This document shows positions 15,003-24,001 of a stretch of DNA of 42,119 nt, piece after piece (position 1 is the first letter of the stretch; every line of letters starts with the position of its first letter). The DNA comes from Calothrix membranacea FACHB-236. Its GTDB lineage: Bacteria; Cyanobacteriota; Cyanobacteriia; Cyanobacteriales; Nostocaceae. The stretch covers positions 1-42,119 of the forward strand of contig NZ_JACJPX010000072.1 in NCBI RefSeq assembly GCF_014696315.1, given 5' to 3'. A program made the position numbers and the translations under genes. Under the pieces are notes generated by a model. That model made no database searches. It was not told the origin of the DNA and worked only from the letters and a program-made list of their open reading frames with translations.

Positions 15003-17421
15003 AACGATACTGATGCTGCTCTAATAAATGTTGCGCTCTCGGCTTATAAATTAAGTAAAATAAAGCCTCTATGTAGCGCAATAAGTCTTCTCGTTTTTCT
15101 TGGGAACTAAAGTTCCAAAAACCGTAGATTCTAGCTAAAGAAAGCAGCTTAGTTGTGTGAATTTTCCAAGTATATGTACTGTAGACTCGTTCAACACTTT
15201 TCTGAGAAATAGTCTGCCAATAGTCAGGATTATGTTCACACTTAGTGACAAATTCGATAATTTTATCGGCAGTTTCTTCTAAATTGGTGGGGTTGATGTA
15301 GAATCCATTAACCTTGTCTTGAATAATTTCTAATGGCCCACCAAATTGTGTAGCAAAGGTTGGTACACCAGAAATCATTGATTCTAAAATTGTTAAACCA
15401 AAGGCTTCAAACAAAGCAGGTTGGACAAATATACCTTGGTGGTCAGCAATGACGCGATAAATTTCTCCAGAATCGGTTTTAGATAAGCGCACACCTAACC
15501 AGCGAATTTTACCGTGGAGATTGTACTGGTCAATAATGTGATAAAGTTTGACAATTTCGTCTTTTTCTTCATTATCACTTGATTCTTCTACACGCAACTT
15601 GCCTGCTACTAAAATCAAGTTACAATGCTCTTGTAATTCTGGACTTTTACCAAAGCATTCTGCTAAACCTGTGAGGTTTTTAATCCGATCCAAACGGGCC
15701 ATTGAGAAGAGTGGGCGCTTGTTTGGATCGTCGAGTTGACCAAAGATTTGTGAGGGGTCATCTAAAGTAAACAGCATTTCTTTAATGCGTAGGCGATCGC
15801 TCTCTACTCGGTCTTGAGTACGGGTGTAGGGAAAATAGTAATTTTCATTCACACCAGGCGGTACTACATTAAACTTAGGACTGAATAATTCAACGCCATT
15901 CACAACATGATATAAATCCGGCATGGTGAAGCATTTATAAGATTCATACTGTCCCACGCTATCTGGTGTACCGACAATTTCTTGGTAGGTGCTGCTAATA
16001 ACAAAATTGGCAGCATTCATGGCAATTAAATCAGCAGTAAATTGCAATGAAAAATGATATTTATCTTCTAAATCATTCCAGTACAAGTTACTGAACAAAT
16101 ACTTGGATTTTTCTAAAGCATGGGCAATATTACATTGGGTAACTTTCATGCGCCGTGCTAGTAGAAACGCCACCAGATTACCATCAGAATAGTTACCAAC
16201 AATTAAGTCGGGTCTACCTTGAAATTCTGCACGTAGTTCTTTTTCGGCATCAATCGCGTATGTTTCTAAATAAGGCCAAAACTCAAACCGGGAAATCCAG
16301 TTTTGCGTCATATTAGGATTAAATTCCCGCAAAGGTACACGCAAAATCCAGGCGTTTTCTGTCCCGTGGACTTTTTCTAAACGTTGGTTACAAAGGGTAC
16401 CATCGCTGTTGGGTATTAGCCGGGTAAGAATAATCACCTTGGGCTGGACGTTTAGCCCTTCTAAACCTGCTAATCTGACATCTTCTTGTAATTGCGTTTC
16501 TAGCGACTTGGCCTGATCTAAGACGTAAACCACCTGACCCCCGGTATCGGGTCGCCCTAATACGCCCTCTTGTCCAAACCAACCGTGGGGAGACACGAGG
16601 ACGATTCTAAAAATCATCGGAATCCGAGAGATGAAGGCTTCTAAGGTTTGGGGATCGGGAGAGTCGATTAATTCATCGAGAATATTTAGAGTCTCTTGGG
16701 TACGCTGCGCTGTGTTACCCCAACCCGGTTCAAAACCCATTGCTTGTAAGTTAAACCGGAATTCTTCATAGGGTTCGTTACTCGGGCGAGAACTGACAAA
16801 AGCTAGTGCTTTCTTGACTTGCTCAGAAAGCTGCTGCTGTGATTTGATGCGATCGCTAATTAGCAGCTGCACGCCATTATATTGATGTAGGCGCAAAAAG
16901 TTAAATAGGCTTTCTAGCCACTGTTGAGAGTCTTGGAGTAATTTGCTAGATAGGTAGCGGTTGAGGAAGTTTACCCCTTTACCAATATTTTTCGGGTCGC
17001 GGATTGTGGGAGAGTAGTCATAAAACGGCCCAAAGTCTAGTTCTAGTAAATCACCTTCGTTGGGATGAAATCGGTTGACTATGCGATCGCGCATATCCAA
17101 GAGTTCTTGGATAGTCATTTGTTCGACTTTCAGGTCTTCAGTTAGGCGATAAACTTCTTGAGAGGCAATCTTGGGGCGGATAATAAAACAGAGGTTGGAG
17201 TCCTCTTGAATAATTTCTTGAGTATAGTAAATTAATCGCCCTAAATGAGAAGAACTGCAAAACTCTGGTGATTTTTCGTACTTGGCACAATACTCGCTAT
17301 AAACATTAATTATATCGTTACGTAAAAAGTATTTCTTTTCTTGATGACGTAACTCACTAATAAAGGAACGTAAATCGCTTTTTTCTTCGCTGTCTAGGAG
17401 TGTTTGGATCAATTCAGACAT
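15001..17421 (-). CDS. susA: Sucrose synthase
   Basis: An 806-aa sucrose synthase, full length for the family. It interconverts sucrose plus (A/U)DP with NDP-glucose plus fructose; in Anabaena/Nostoc it acts mainly in sucrose cleavage. The N-terminal regulatory region (~1-260) is followed by the GT-B catalytic core: SPHGWFGQEGVLGRPDTGGQ (~residues 275-294), SMARLDRIKNLTGL, and EAFGLTILES with the E-x7-E signature of GT4 enzymes (~residues 674-682), then FGGPLEII. Cytoplasmic. GGAG lies 7 nt upstream of ATG 17421. No sucrose-phosphate synthase or phosphatase gene is adjacent, so the gene stands alone. A 20-bp dyad lies 286 bp upstream. Sucrose synthase in cyanobacteria is mostly seen in filamentous lineages, in keeping with the other signs here. 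Confidence 0.96.
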   Translation of the reverse strand: MSELIQTLLDSEEKSDLRSFISELRHQEKKYFLRNDIINVYSEYCAKYEKSPEFCSSSHLGRLIYYTQEIIQEDSNLCFIIRPKIASQEVYRLTEDLKVEQMTIQELLDMRDRIVNRFHPNEGDLLELDFGPFYDYSPTIRDPKNIGKGVNFLNRYLSSKLLQDSQQWLESLFNFLRLHQYNGVQLLISDRIKSQQQLSEQVKKALAFVSSRPSNEPYEEFRFNLQAMGFEPGWGNTAQRTQETLNILDELIDSPDPQTLEAFISRIPMIFRIVLVSPHGWFGQEGVLGRPDTGGQVVYVLDQAKSLETQLQEDVRLAGLEGLNVQPKVIILTRLIPNSDGTLCNQRLEKVHGTENAWILRVPLREFNPNMTQNWISRFEFWPYLETYAIDAEKELRAEFQGRPDLIVGNYSDGNLVAFLLARRMKVTQCNIAHALEKSKYLFSNLYWNDLEDKYHFSLQFTADLIAMNAANFVISSTYQEIVGTPDSVGQYESYKCFTMPDLYHVVNGVELFSPKFNVVPPGVNENYYFPYTRTQDRVESDRLRIKEMLFTLDDPSQIFGQLDDPNKRPLFSMARLDRIKNLTGLAECFGKSPELQEHCNLILVAGKLRVEESSDNEEKDEIVKLYHIIDQYNLHGKIRWLGVRLSKTDSGEIYRVIADHQGIFVQPALFEAFGLTILESMISGVPTFATQFGGPLEIIQDKVNGFYINPTNLEETADKIIEFVTKCEHNPDYWQTISQKSVERVYSTYTWKIHTTKLLSLARIYGFWNFSSQEKREDLLRYIEALFYLIYKPRAQHLLEQHQYR

Positions 17422-17706
17422 AGCAACTCCACAAGATAATTTTGTATTTTTAACATCAGGGTAAAGTCAAGGAAAGTATGAAGTCTGAAGTATAAAGTAT
17501 GAAATCAGCTCGCTGTATCAGCGGAAAATTAAGCTACTTGTTGCACAAGAACAGGCTTGTAACATAGACGCAAAGCTGTAAGCTAGCCCACAGAAAGGTA
17601 TTTTTGACATTACTTTCCTTACGCCTCGTAGCAATTCTTTTGCATACTTCATCCTTGACACTTCATCCTTATAGGCAAATATCCTCATATTACTGAGGAT
17701 AGCCTA

Positions 17707-17726
17707 GATACTTTACTTAAAGTATC
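17707..17726. promoter_or_regulatory. 20-bp dyad GATACTTTA-CT-TAAAGTATC upstream of susA
   Basis: Nine-base arms are perfectly complementary around CT. It sits 286 bp upstream of the susA start codon and 491 bp from the small gene. The form suits a dimeric DNA-binding regulator, but I cannot name one. Confidence 0.4.
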
Positions 17727-18177
17727 TATTACTAAGTACTTTTGACTCTAACTTAAGGCATAGAAATTTACATACTTTTTACAGATGCCATAATTGTTGC
17801 TCTGAGTGGGACAAGGTTTAAAAGTATTTTATTTATTAGTATAAAAATGTATTTGTTTTTGGGATTGTAGATTGAGATGTACTGCTCAAAACTTCTTGTT
17901 TCATAACTAAATATAATTGATTAATTCACTATCTATTAAGTTGATTTTTATCAGGTAGGAGTTATCAGGCAAACTTTGTTAGCCTCATACAGATAAACCC
18001 GCTGTTACTTTATTAGACAGGATCAAGAAGTAAATAAATCAGAACTAGAACAAAGTTAAATAGAAAAATACTCAACAAAACTTAATTATTAAATTTTAAA
18101 ATCAAGTTATTAAATTGTACTTAGATAAACTAAAATTAATTTTTACTTGTTCCTGAAAAATCTCAAGTCAGCCTAGC

Positions 18178-18183
18178 TATAAT
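18178..18183 (+). promoter_or_regulatory. Possible -10 element of the 38-aa gene
   Basis: TATAAT lies 34 nt before ATG 18218. There is no good -35 at 17 bp (GAAAAA region), so this is a weak call that rests on the exact -10 match and on the position. Confidence 0.35.
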
Positions 18184-18217
18184 TACATTACAAATTAATT
18201 GAATTGGGTCGATTAAT

Positions 18218-18334
18218 ATGGCTAACAATACACCAGACTTGACTCATGCAGACCACAGCATAGGCAATATCATGATTATCACGTTGCTAGCATTCTGTGG
18301 GTTAACTTTCATCATTCTTCTGGGGATTTTCTAA
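18218..18334 (+). CDS. 38-aa single-span membrane miniprotein, unknown
   Basis: The frame starts at ATG 18218 and ends with TAA 18334. The protein has a polar, acidic/His-containing start (MANNTPDLTHADHSIG) followed by one uninterrupted hydrophobic segment (NIMIITLLAFCGLTFIILLG) that reaches the C-terminus. This is the layout of small single-helix subunits of photosynthetic or respiratory complexes and of small membrane regulators. I do not recognise it as any photosystem, cytochrome b6f or NDH subunit. Support for a real gene: an exact TATAAT 34 nt upstream, and a perfect 14-bp hairpin followed by a T-rich tail 27 nt after the stop. No strong ribosome binding site is seen. Confidence 0.6.
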   Translation: MANNTPDLTHADHSIGNIMIITLLAFCGLTFIILLGIF

Positions 18335-18361
18335 TATTTGGCACTTTGTTTAAAAAATTAT

Positions 18362-18395
18362 GTGGAAGCAGATATAACTAGATATCTGCTTCCAC
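18362..18395 (+). terminator. Intrinsic terminator of the 38-aa gene
   Basis: GTGGAAGCAGATAT (18362-18375) pairs perfectly with ATATCTGCTTCCAC (18382-18395) over a 6-nt loop, followed by TATTTATTT. It starts 27 nt after the stop codon. Confidence 0.75.
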
Positions 18396-18430
18396 TATTT
18401 ATTTAGGTTTTAGGTTGAAGCAGTTGAATT

Positions 18431-18450
18431 CAAAATTCAAAATTCAAAAT
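18431..18450. repeat. CAAAATT heptamer array
   Basis: Nearly three units of CAAAATT. The same unit occurs in inverse orientation as ATTTTGA at 4421-4440. Confidence 0.75.
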
Positions 18451-18617
18451 GAATACACTGTTTTGTTAATATAATTTTAATTAAAAAAAATTTATAGCAT
18501 TTCCCAATTGAGTAAAGTATACCTATAGGGACACGTCCATGCCTCTAAACCTATCAATATAATTTTGTAGCACATCTAATAAGGTTCGGTTAAGAATTTT
18601 CGTCATAATTTTGGGGT

Positions 18618-18647
18618 TGTAGAGACGCGATTAATCGCGTCTCTACA
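18618..18647. repeat. Dispersed GATTAATC-centred palindrome, copy 4 (perfect 30 bp)
   Basis: TGTAGAGACGCGATT and AATCGCGTCTCTACA are exact reverse complements with no spacer. It is the best preserved of the four copies in the window and lies 76 bp from the 3' end of the MFS gene. Confidence 0.9.
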
Positions 18648-18723
18648 GGATTTAAACATCTATCGATTTGTGTTATCTGAACCGTATTGGTACCGCATCT
18701 AAATAAAAAATGCTTTATCACAA

Positions 18724-20043
18724 TCAGTTTTCATTTTGTTGAGGAATTAAACCTGTTTCTATATAGATGGGATGTAAGATTTTTTTGATTTGTGGTAACT
18801 TCCTGGCAAAATACAAAGCTCCCAAAGCGCAACAAACTCCACCAAATAATAAGGAATTAGCAACTCCAATATAGCTAGCTAAAGCACCAAAAAATAAGTT
18901 TCCAAAAGGTAGAATTCCTAAAAAGCCTGTTGTGAATATACTAGTAACTCTACCTCGTTTATTTTCATCTACAAGCACTAGTTGCACAAAATTACTAATT
19001 GCAGCCAGAGTTAAAGTATTAGTCATTCCCACGACAAAAATTAATACTAGACAAATTTCTAAACTGCTTGCATGAGAAAACAGCATTAAGCTAAAACCAA
19101 GAATTATTGTAGAAATTGATATAATTTTTTCTAAGCCTATAGCTTGTCTACGAAGGATTAAATAAAGACCTGCTACTATAGAGCCTAATGCCGAAGCTGT
19201 CATGAGAAATCCCATAGTTTCAGCATTACCATTTAAGATTTCTTTGGTAAAGACTGGCATTAAGTTCACATGGGTCATCACCATAAAACAAATCAAAATT
19301 TGTAATATGAGTACATATTTAATCGGGAGAAATTCGTAAGCAAAAATAAACCCTTCTTTTAAATTTTGCCAAATATTATATTTGGGCGAGATAGATTTAG
19401 TAGCAAAGGAATTTATTTTGACAGTTAGAATTGCCGAAATAAAAGGTAAATAGCTAATGCTATCTACTAAAAAGCAGGCTGATGCTCCAATTCTTGCCAA
19501 GAATGCACCAGCAATCATGGGACTGACAAACTTAGCTGTATTAATTAAGAATGAATGAATTGAAATCGCACTATAAGTATCTGCTTTGTTATCGACAAGT
19601 CTAGGAATAGTTACCAGACGAGCTGGTAAATCAAAGGCTTTCACAATTCCTTGAAGAATTCCAATGATGATAATCCACTCAACTGTGATCCGTTCGCTGA
19701 TGCATAAAAAGGTGAGAGTTCCAGATAAAACAATAGATACTATCTGTGTAGTTAGTAAGACATATCGTAAGTTCCAACGGTCTAGTAAAACTCCTACCAA
19801 GGGTGTAATAAATAAGCCAGTAGCTTGATTGCTAAATCCCGCTATCCCAACTAACATTGCTGAGTTGGTTAGTTGATAAACCATCCATACTAAAGCAAAT
19901 TGAGTCATCCAAGAACCGAAAAAAGATACGCTTTCTCCAATTACAAAACAACATACATTTGCGGATTTAAGCGCAGACGGAATCTGAAAAAAACGCAACT
20001 TTAGCCTGTTTTTTTCAGAATTTACTTGATTAAGTTGTGCCAT
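18724..20043 (-). CDS. MFS transporter (EntS/MefA-like exporter family)
   Basis: A 439-aa membrane protein with about 12 hydrophobic helices. FFGSWMTQFALVWMVYQLTNSAMLVGIAG (~40-68), GVLLDRWNLRYVLL (~83-96, the loop 2-3 motif of MFS) and the central cytoplasmic loop around residue 215 place it in the MFS_3 group that includes enterobactin exporter EntS and macrolide efflux proteins. It probably exports a small molecule; the substrate is unknown and no biosynthetic gene cluster adjoins. AGGGA lies 5 nt upstream of ATG 20043. The gene is bordered by repeats on both sides (30-bp palindrome, and covarying hairpin plus 36-bp palindrome), which fits an accessory gene. Confidence 0.88.
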   Translation of the reverse strand: MAQLNQVNSEKNRLKLRFFQIPSALKSANVCCFVIGESVSFFGSWMTQFALVWMVYQLTNSAMLVGIAGFSNQATGLFITPLVGVLLDRWNLRYVLLTTQIVSIVLSGTLTFLCISERITVEWIIIIGILQGIVKAFDLPARLVTIPRLVDNKADTYSAISIHSFLINTAKFVSPMIAGAFLARIGASACFLVDSISYLPFISAILTVKINSFATKSISPKYNIWQNLKEGFIFAYEFLPIKYVLILQILICFMVMTHVNLMPVFTKEILNGNAETMGFLMTASALGSIVAGLYLILRRQAIGLEKIISISTIILGFSLMLFSHASSLEICLVLIFVVGMTNTLTLAAISNFVQLVLVDENKRGRVTSIFTTGFLGILPFGNLFFGALASYIGVANSLLFGGVCCALGALYFARKLPQIKKILHPIYIETGLIPQQNEN

Positions 20044-20363
20044 ATTTCCCTTTTTGGTATTTACACCCTGTTTGATGGAGATTTACTGCTGATGATTTAC
20101 CAGCCTGATTTGCACTGAATATGACTTGTCCACAAAACTGGCTTAGCTGAGGTAACTGATTAATTTTGCCCAAGTTTTAGGTTTACTGAAATTTAGGTAA
20201 CCATAAATTTAGAATACTTATTATTTTTTGACAACAATAGGAAGTAAACCAATTAACTCTTGTGGTTATTGGCTGCATATTTAAACACTATATCTTGATA
20301 GACTAATCGTAGTATTATATAGGAGATAGAATAAAAATCCAATAGAGCGGAACTTATTAAGCT

Positions 20364-20392
20364 GGATGCGTTACGCTATCGCTAACGCATCC
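20364..20392. repeat. Hairpin repeat GGATGCGTTA-N9-TAACGCATCC (copy 1)
   Basis: Ten-bp perfect stem with loop CGCTATCGC. A second copy at 24002-24028 has the identical loop and a compensated base pair in the stem. Confidence 0.85.
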
Positions 20393-20431
20393 TACGCTGT
20401 CATTCAGGTATTGGAAAGACGATAGATATGG

Positions 20432-20467
20432 AAATTAGAGTTGTTTAAGCTTAAACAACCCTAATTT
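20432..20467. repeat. 36-bp near-perfect palindrome
   Basis: 18-base arms meet at AAG/CTT and have one mismatch; the core is GTTGTTTAAGCTTAAACAAC-like. It lies 47 bp past the stop codon of the minus-strand 115-aa gene and could end its transcript, although no U-run follows. Confidence 0.75.
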
Positions 20468-20514
20468 GCTATCGAGATTTTTGTCAGCCTTAATATTTAT
20501 TACTTTCCAAATAT

Positions 20515-20862
20515 TTACCAATTTTTTTTCAGCAAGGATTCCAACTCAGCTTGTAAAGCGGCAAAATCCGCAACTCTTGCTACTAATAAATTATCCTTAC
20601 CTGCATCACTTAAGCGCTTTTTCCAATAATCAATACTCTCGGAATTATTTACCCAAAAATTAATGACAGTATCTACTACTTGGTCAAGATTCCAGTTCCA
20701 TTTATCTGGCACTGGTTCTATAGATTCTAAGAATGAATCTAAAGTACAAATATGCGTGCCAACGTATTCAACACCTTGATTTTTTGGTTCTTTCAGGCTT
20801 TGTTGATGATTAAAAAACTGTAAAACTGGCGATACTCCTACAATGTTAAAAGTGTATGCCAT
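20515..20862 (-). CDS. Hypothetical protein, 115 aa
   Basis: The protein begins MAYTFNIVGVSPVLQFFNHQQ and contains the Trp-rich segment PDKWNWNLDQVVDTVINFWV and then SIDYWKKRLSDAGKDNLLVARVADFAALQAELESLL. It has no membrane segment and looks like a compact alpha-rich cytoplasmic protein with an N-terminal beta strand. I do not recognise the family. Translation is well supported: GGAGG lies 6 nt upstream of ATG 20862. A CIRCE-like operator starts 140 bp upstream, shared with the divergent EamA transporter gene, so stress regulation by HrcA is conceivable. Confidence 0.75.
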   Translation of the reverse strand: MAYTFNIVGVSPVLQFFNHQQSLKEPKNQGVEYVGTHICTLDSFLESIEPVPDKWNWNLDQVVDTVINFWVNNSESIDYWKKRLSDAGKDNLLVARVADFAALQAELESLLKKNW

Positions 20863-21002
20863 TCCAGTCCTCCAAATTGTTAATCAATTATAGGGAAGTT
20901 TGAGTTTTCTTGGCAATAATTATAACTAAAATTTTCTTGATATTGTATCCAGAAAAAGTAGAGTTTGTATTTATATATTAAGTATTAAGGTTCAGTAACA
21001 AA

Positions 21003-21029
21003 TTAGCACTTACGACCTTTGAGTGCTAA
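21003..21029. promoter_or_regulatory. CIRCE-like HrcA operator
   Basis: TTAGCACTT-N9-GAGTGCTAA. The CIRCE consensus is TTAGCACTC-N9-GAGTGCTAA, so 17 of 18 arm positions match with the exact 9-nt spacer; the only deviation is the last base of the left arm. In known cyanobacteria CIRCE precedes groESL and groEL2. Here it lies 55 bp before the GTG start of an EamA transporter gene and 140 bp upstream of the divergent 115-aa gene. TTTTC follows on the plus strand, so a terminator-like role of the same dyad cannot be excluded. Confidence 0.7.
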
Positions 21030-21084
21030 TTTTCTATTAAATTTAGTAGTGTATTATTAGATAGTTTTAAACATTATTTCATGG

Positions 21085-22020
21085 GTGCAGATTATTTTTA
21101 ATAATTTTTTAAATCCATCCTTAATGAATGGGCAGGGTGAATTTGCGGCTCTAGCGGCGGCGGGTTTATGGGCTATAGCTTCGGTAGTGTATGGTCTTGT
21201 TGGGCAACATATCCCGCCAATACAGCTGAACTTGATAAAAGGAATAATTGCGATCGCTCTTTTATTGCTGACAATTGTGATCAGTGGCGAATTGTTACCC
21301 CAACTTGCTCCCTTATCTGTAGGTCTACTCTTTCTTAGCGGTGCTGTGGGTATTGGTTGGGGTGATACAGCTTTCCTCTCGGCGATTAATTACTTAGGGG
21401 CGCGTCGCGTTTTACTTTTGGGAACCCTATCGCCACCGATGACAGCGATCGCAGCAGCAATTTTTCTCAACGAACAACTCAATGTCAACGCTTGGTGCGG
21501 AATTTTGCTGACTATTTTGGGAGTCGCTTGGGTAGTAACAGAACGAGTTCCTGGGACAAGGGAGGTTGACTCAGGGTATCTATGGCAAGGTATTGGCTAT
21601 GGTTTGTTAGCAGCCATCACCAATAGTGCAGGTTCCATCTTTTCCCGTGCCGCATTTGCCAATGGCACTATTTCCCCCTTGTGGGCTGCTGTGTTGCGTT
21701 TAAGTGCCGGGGTGCTGACGATTTTGGTGTGGGTATGGTTTTCCCGCCGCCAGCAGATGGCATTTCCTTATCCCTATTGGCAATCTAGACGAGTGATTTT
21801 AGCAAGTTTCTTTGCCGCCTTTTGTGGGACGTATTTAGGTATTTGGTTGCAGCAAACAGCTATTAAACTGACATCTGTAGGTATTGCCTCAACTCTGTTG
21901 CAGACTAGTCCATTGTTTGTGATCCCTATTGCGATCGCGATGGGGGAAAAAGTAAGTTTGAGAGCGATCGCAGGTGTGGGAATTGCGATCGCTGGTATCG
22001 GATTTTTGTTTTACAGATAA
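21085..22020 (+). CDS. EamA/DMT family transporter
   Basis: A 311-aa membrane protein with about ten helices and two EamA repeats. The first (residues ~18-150) has GLWAIASVVYGLVGQHIPPIQLNLIKG; the second (~165-310) has GLLAAITNSAGSIFSRAAFANG and the closing LLQTSPLFVIPIAIAMGEKVSLRAIAGVGIAIAGIGFLF. Members of the drug/metabolite superfamily export metabolites or amino acids; the substrate cannot be deduced. The start is uncertain: GTG 21085 or ATG 21124, which would give MNGQGEFAALAAAG and a tighter N-terminus. A CIRCE-like dyad lies just upstream. The C-terminal coding region is rich in GCGATCGC sites. Confidence 0.88.
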   Translation: MQIIFNNFLNPSLMNGQGEFAALAAAGLWAIASVVYGLVGQHIPPIQLNLIKGIIAIALLLLTIVISGELLPQLAPLSVGLLFLSGAVGIGWGDTAFLSAINYLGARRVLLLGTLSPPMTAIAAAIFLNEQLNVNAWCGILLTILGVAWVVTERVPGTREVDSGYLWQGIGYGLLAAITNSAGSIFSRAAFANGTISPLWAAVLRLSAGVLTILVWVWFSRRQQMAFPYPYWQSRRVILASFFAAFCGTYLGIWLQQTAIKLTSVGIASTLLQTSPLFVIPIAIAMGEKVSLRAIAGVGIAIAGIGFLFYR

Positions 22021-22203
22021 ATTTATCGGGAGTTGTGAAAGGCGATCGCCAACAATAATCAATCCTTGATGCTCAACTCCCAGGTGACATTTGGGGGTTG
22101 TTAAATTAGCCAAGGGTTACTAGAGTGAAATAAAATAATCAAGCTCCTGAAAGTCTCTACCTTTCAACAGTCATATTACGCCTGTCACAGATAACATTTA
22201 TAT

Positions 22204-23970
22204 ATGAACGCTACACAAGAAAAACTAAAACAACAATTTGCACAGGCCTTGGTGGCTGCGTTTGGCGCTGAGTATGCTGGAGTAGATCCGATTTTGGTAA
22301 CTGCTAGCAATCCTAAATTTGGTGATTATCAGGCGAATGTGGCTTTATCCCTGAGTAAAAGGCTAGGAAAGCAACCCAGACAAATTGCAGCTGCGATCGC
22401 AGATAATCTAGATGTGTCAGAAATCTGCGAAGCGCCAGAAATTGCTGGGCCGGGATTTATCAATCTCAAGCTGAAAACGTCATACCTGGAAGCACAAATC
22501 AACGCTATTCACGCAGATTCTCGATTGGGTGTACCCACCGCAAAAACACCGCAGCGCGAAATTGTCGATTTTTCCAGTCCTAATATTGCTAAGGAAATGC
22601 ACGTTGGGCATTTGCGCTCAACTATTATTGGTGATAGCATTGCCCGGATTTTGGAATTTCTGGGACATGATGTTTTGCGGTTAAACCATGTGGGTGATTG
22701 GGGTACTCAATTTGGGATGTTAATCACCTACCTGCGGGAAGTGTACCCAGAAGCTTTAACCACTGCTAATGCTTTAGATATTGGCGATTTGGTGAGTTTT
22801 TATCGCAAAGCCAAACAGCGCTTTGATGCAGATGAAGCTTTCCAAGAGACAGCCAGACAAGAAGTTGTGAGATTACAAGCTGGCGCAGAAGATACAATCC
22901 ATGCTTGGAAATTGTTGTGCGAACAATCTAGACAAGAGTTTCAGGTAATTTATGATTTGCTGAATGTTCAAGTAACAGAACGGGGTGAATCTTTTTACAA
23001 TCCCTTACTACCGGGAATTGTCGAAGATTTAGAAAAGTCTGGATTACTAGTAGAAAACCAAGGGGCGCAGTGTGTATTTTTGGACGGGTTTACTAACAGA
23101 GAAGGTGAACCTTTGCCTTTGATTGTGCAAAAATCTGATGGTGGTTATAACTACGCAACAACAGATTTAGCCGCTTTACGCTACCGGATTCAAAAAGATG
23201 AAGCTAAGCGGATAATTTATGTCACAGATGCTGGACAATCAAATCACTTTGCCCAATTCTTTCAAGTGGCACGTAAAGCTGGATGGATTCCCGATGATGT
23301 GGAATTAGTTCATGTACCTTTTGGTTTGGTGCTAGGGGAAGATGGAAAGAAATTTAAAACCCGTTCCGGAGATACTGTGAGGCTGCGGGATTTGTTAGAT
23401 GAAGCAGTTTCTCGTGCGCGTGCAGATTTAGAAGTGAGATTGAAAGAAGAAGAACGCGACGAAACAGGAGAATTCATTAATAAAGTTGCTGAAGTAGTTG
23501 GTATCAGTGCAGTAAAATATGCTGACTTAAGCCAAAACCGCACCAGTAACTATATTTTTAGCTACGACAAAATGCTGGATTTAAAAGGTAATACGGCACC
23601 TTATATGCTGTATGCTTATGCGCGGATTCAAGGAATTAGTCGTAAGGGTGAGATTAACTTTGAAGAGTTAGGAAATAATGCCAAAGTTCTGTTGCAACAT
23701 GAAACAGAATTAGCCTTGGCAAAATATTTACTGCAACTCGATGAGGTAATTAATACTGTTGAACAAGATTTAATGCCGAATCGGTTATGTGAATATTTAT
23801 ATGAACTGAGTAAGAAGTTTAATCAGTTTTATGACCGGAATCAAGGTGTGCAAGTTTTGGGTGCTGAGGAACCTTTGCGGACATCTCGCTTAGTTCTGTG
23901 TAATTTAACAGCGAGAACTTTAAAGTTAGGTTTATCGCTGTTAGGAATTGAGGTGTTAGAAAGAATGTAG
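22204..23970 (+). CDS. argS: Arginyl-tRNA synthetase
   Basis: A 588-aa class I aminoacyl-tRNA synthetase that charges tRNA-Arg. The N-terminal additional domain (~1-110) binds the tRNA D-loop. The HIGH box is HVGH in [21 protein letters not shown] (~residues 123-143). The KMSK region is the degenerate [12 protein letters not shown] usual for many ArgRS. The C-terminal anticodon-binding domain includes [12 protein letters not shown] and ends [11 protein letters not shown], the conserved family end with a terminal Met. Length is normal. No Shine-Dalgarno sequence is seen before ATG 22204. It converges with the permease-kinase fusion gene, with a repeat hairpin between. Confidence 0.97.
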   Translation: MNATQEKLKQQFAQALVAAFGAEYAGVDPILVTASNPKFGDYQANVALSLSKRLGKQPRQIAAAIADNLDVSEICEAPEIAGPGFINLKLKTSYLEAQINAIHADSRLGVPTAKTPQREIVDFSSPNIAKEMHVGHLRSTIIGDSIARILEFLGHDVLRLNHVGDWGTQFGMLITYLREVYPEALTTANALDIGDLVSFYRKAKQRFDADEAFQETARQEVVRLQAGAEDTIHAWKLLCEQSRQEFQVIYDLLNVQVTERGESFYNPLLPGIVEDLEKSGLLVENQGAQCVFLDGFTNREGEPLPLIVQKSDGGYNYATTDLAALRYRIQKDEAKRIIYVTDAGQSNHFAQFFQVARKAGWIPDDVELVHVPFGLVLGEDGKKFKTRSGDTVRLRDLLDEAVSRARADLEVRLKEEERDETGEFINKVAEVVGISAVKYADLSQNRTSNYIFSYDKMLDLKGNTAPYMLYAYARIQGISRKGEINFEELGNNAKVLLQHETELALAKYLLQLDEVINTVEQDLMPNRLCEYLYELSKKFNQFYDRNQGVQVLGAEEPLRTSRLVLCNLTARTLKLGLSLLGIEVLERM

Positions 23971-24001
23971 GGTGTGTTGTCGCCTACTATGAACAATTCA
24001 T

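Larger units (their letters stand above)
17422..18217. other. Long A+T-rich divergent region upstream of susA and the 38-aa gene
   Basis: About 800 bp without a credible ORF longer than the small gene at its right end. It includes a CTTCATCCTT direct repeat near 17647-17670, a small stem TATCCTCA/TGAGGATA (17680-17701), a 20-bp dyad (17707-17726) and a TATAAT hexamer (18178-18183). The length suggests a complex promoter region for susA. Confidence 0.5.
18335..18723. other. Intergenic region with terminator, heptamer array and 30-bp palindrome
   Basis: After the terminator hairpin come CAAAATT heptamers (18431-18450) and a GATTAATC palindrome (18618-18647). Nothing coding is seen. The region lies 3' of both flanking genes. 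Confidence 0.6.
20044..20514. other. Intergenic region with two inverted repeats
   Basis: About 470 bp upstream of the MFS gene and downstream of the 115-aa gene. It contains the GCGTTACGCTATCGCTAACGC hairpin and a 36-bp palindrome at 20432-20467. No ORF of interest. Confidence 0.6.

Noticed and set aside
17860-17885. NtcA-type site GTA...TAC upstream of susA
   Set aside because: The spacing between GTA and TAC is 10 rather than 8 bases, so it does not fit the GTA-N8-TAC consensus.
20466-20663. 65-codon plus-strand ORF
   Set aside because: It overlaps the 115-aa gene, which has a strong ribosome binding site and a more protein-like sequence.
20965-20993. Promoter in front of the CIRCE-like site
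   Set aside because: TTGTAT and TATATT/TATTAA-like hexamers exist but no pair has acceptable spacing, so I do not call a promoter.
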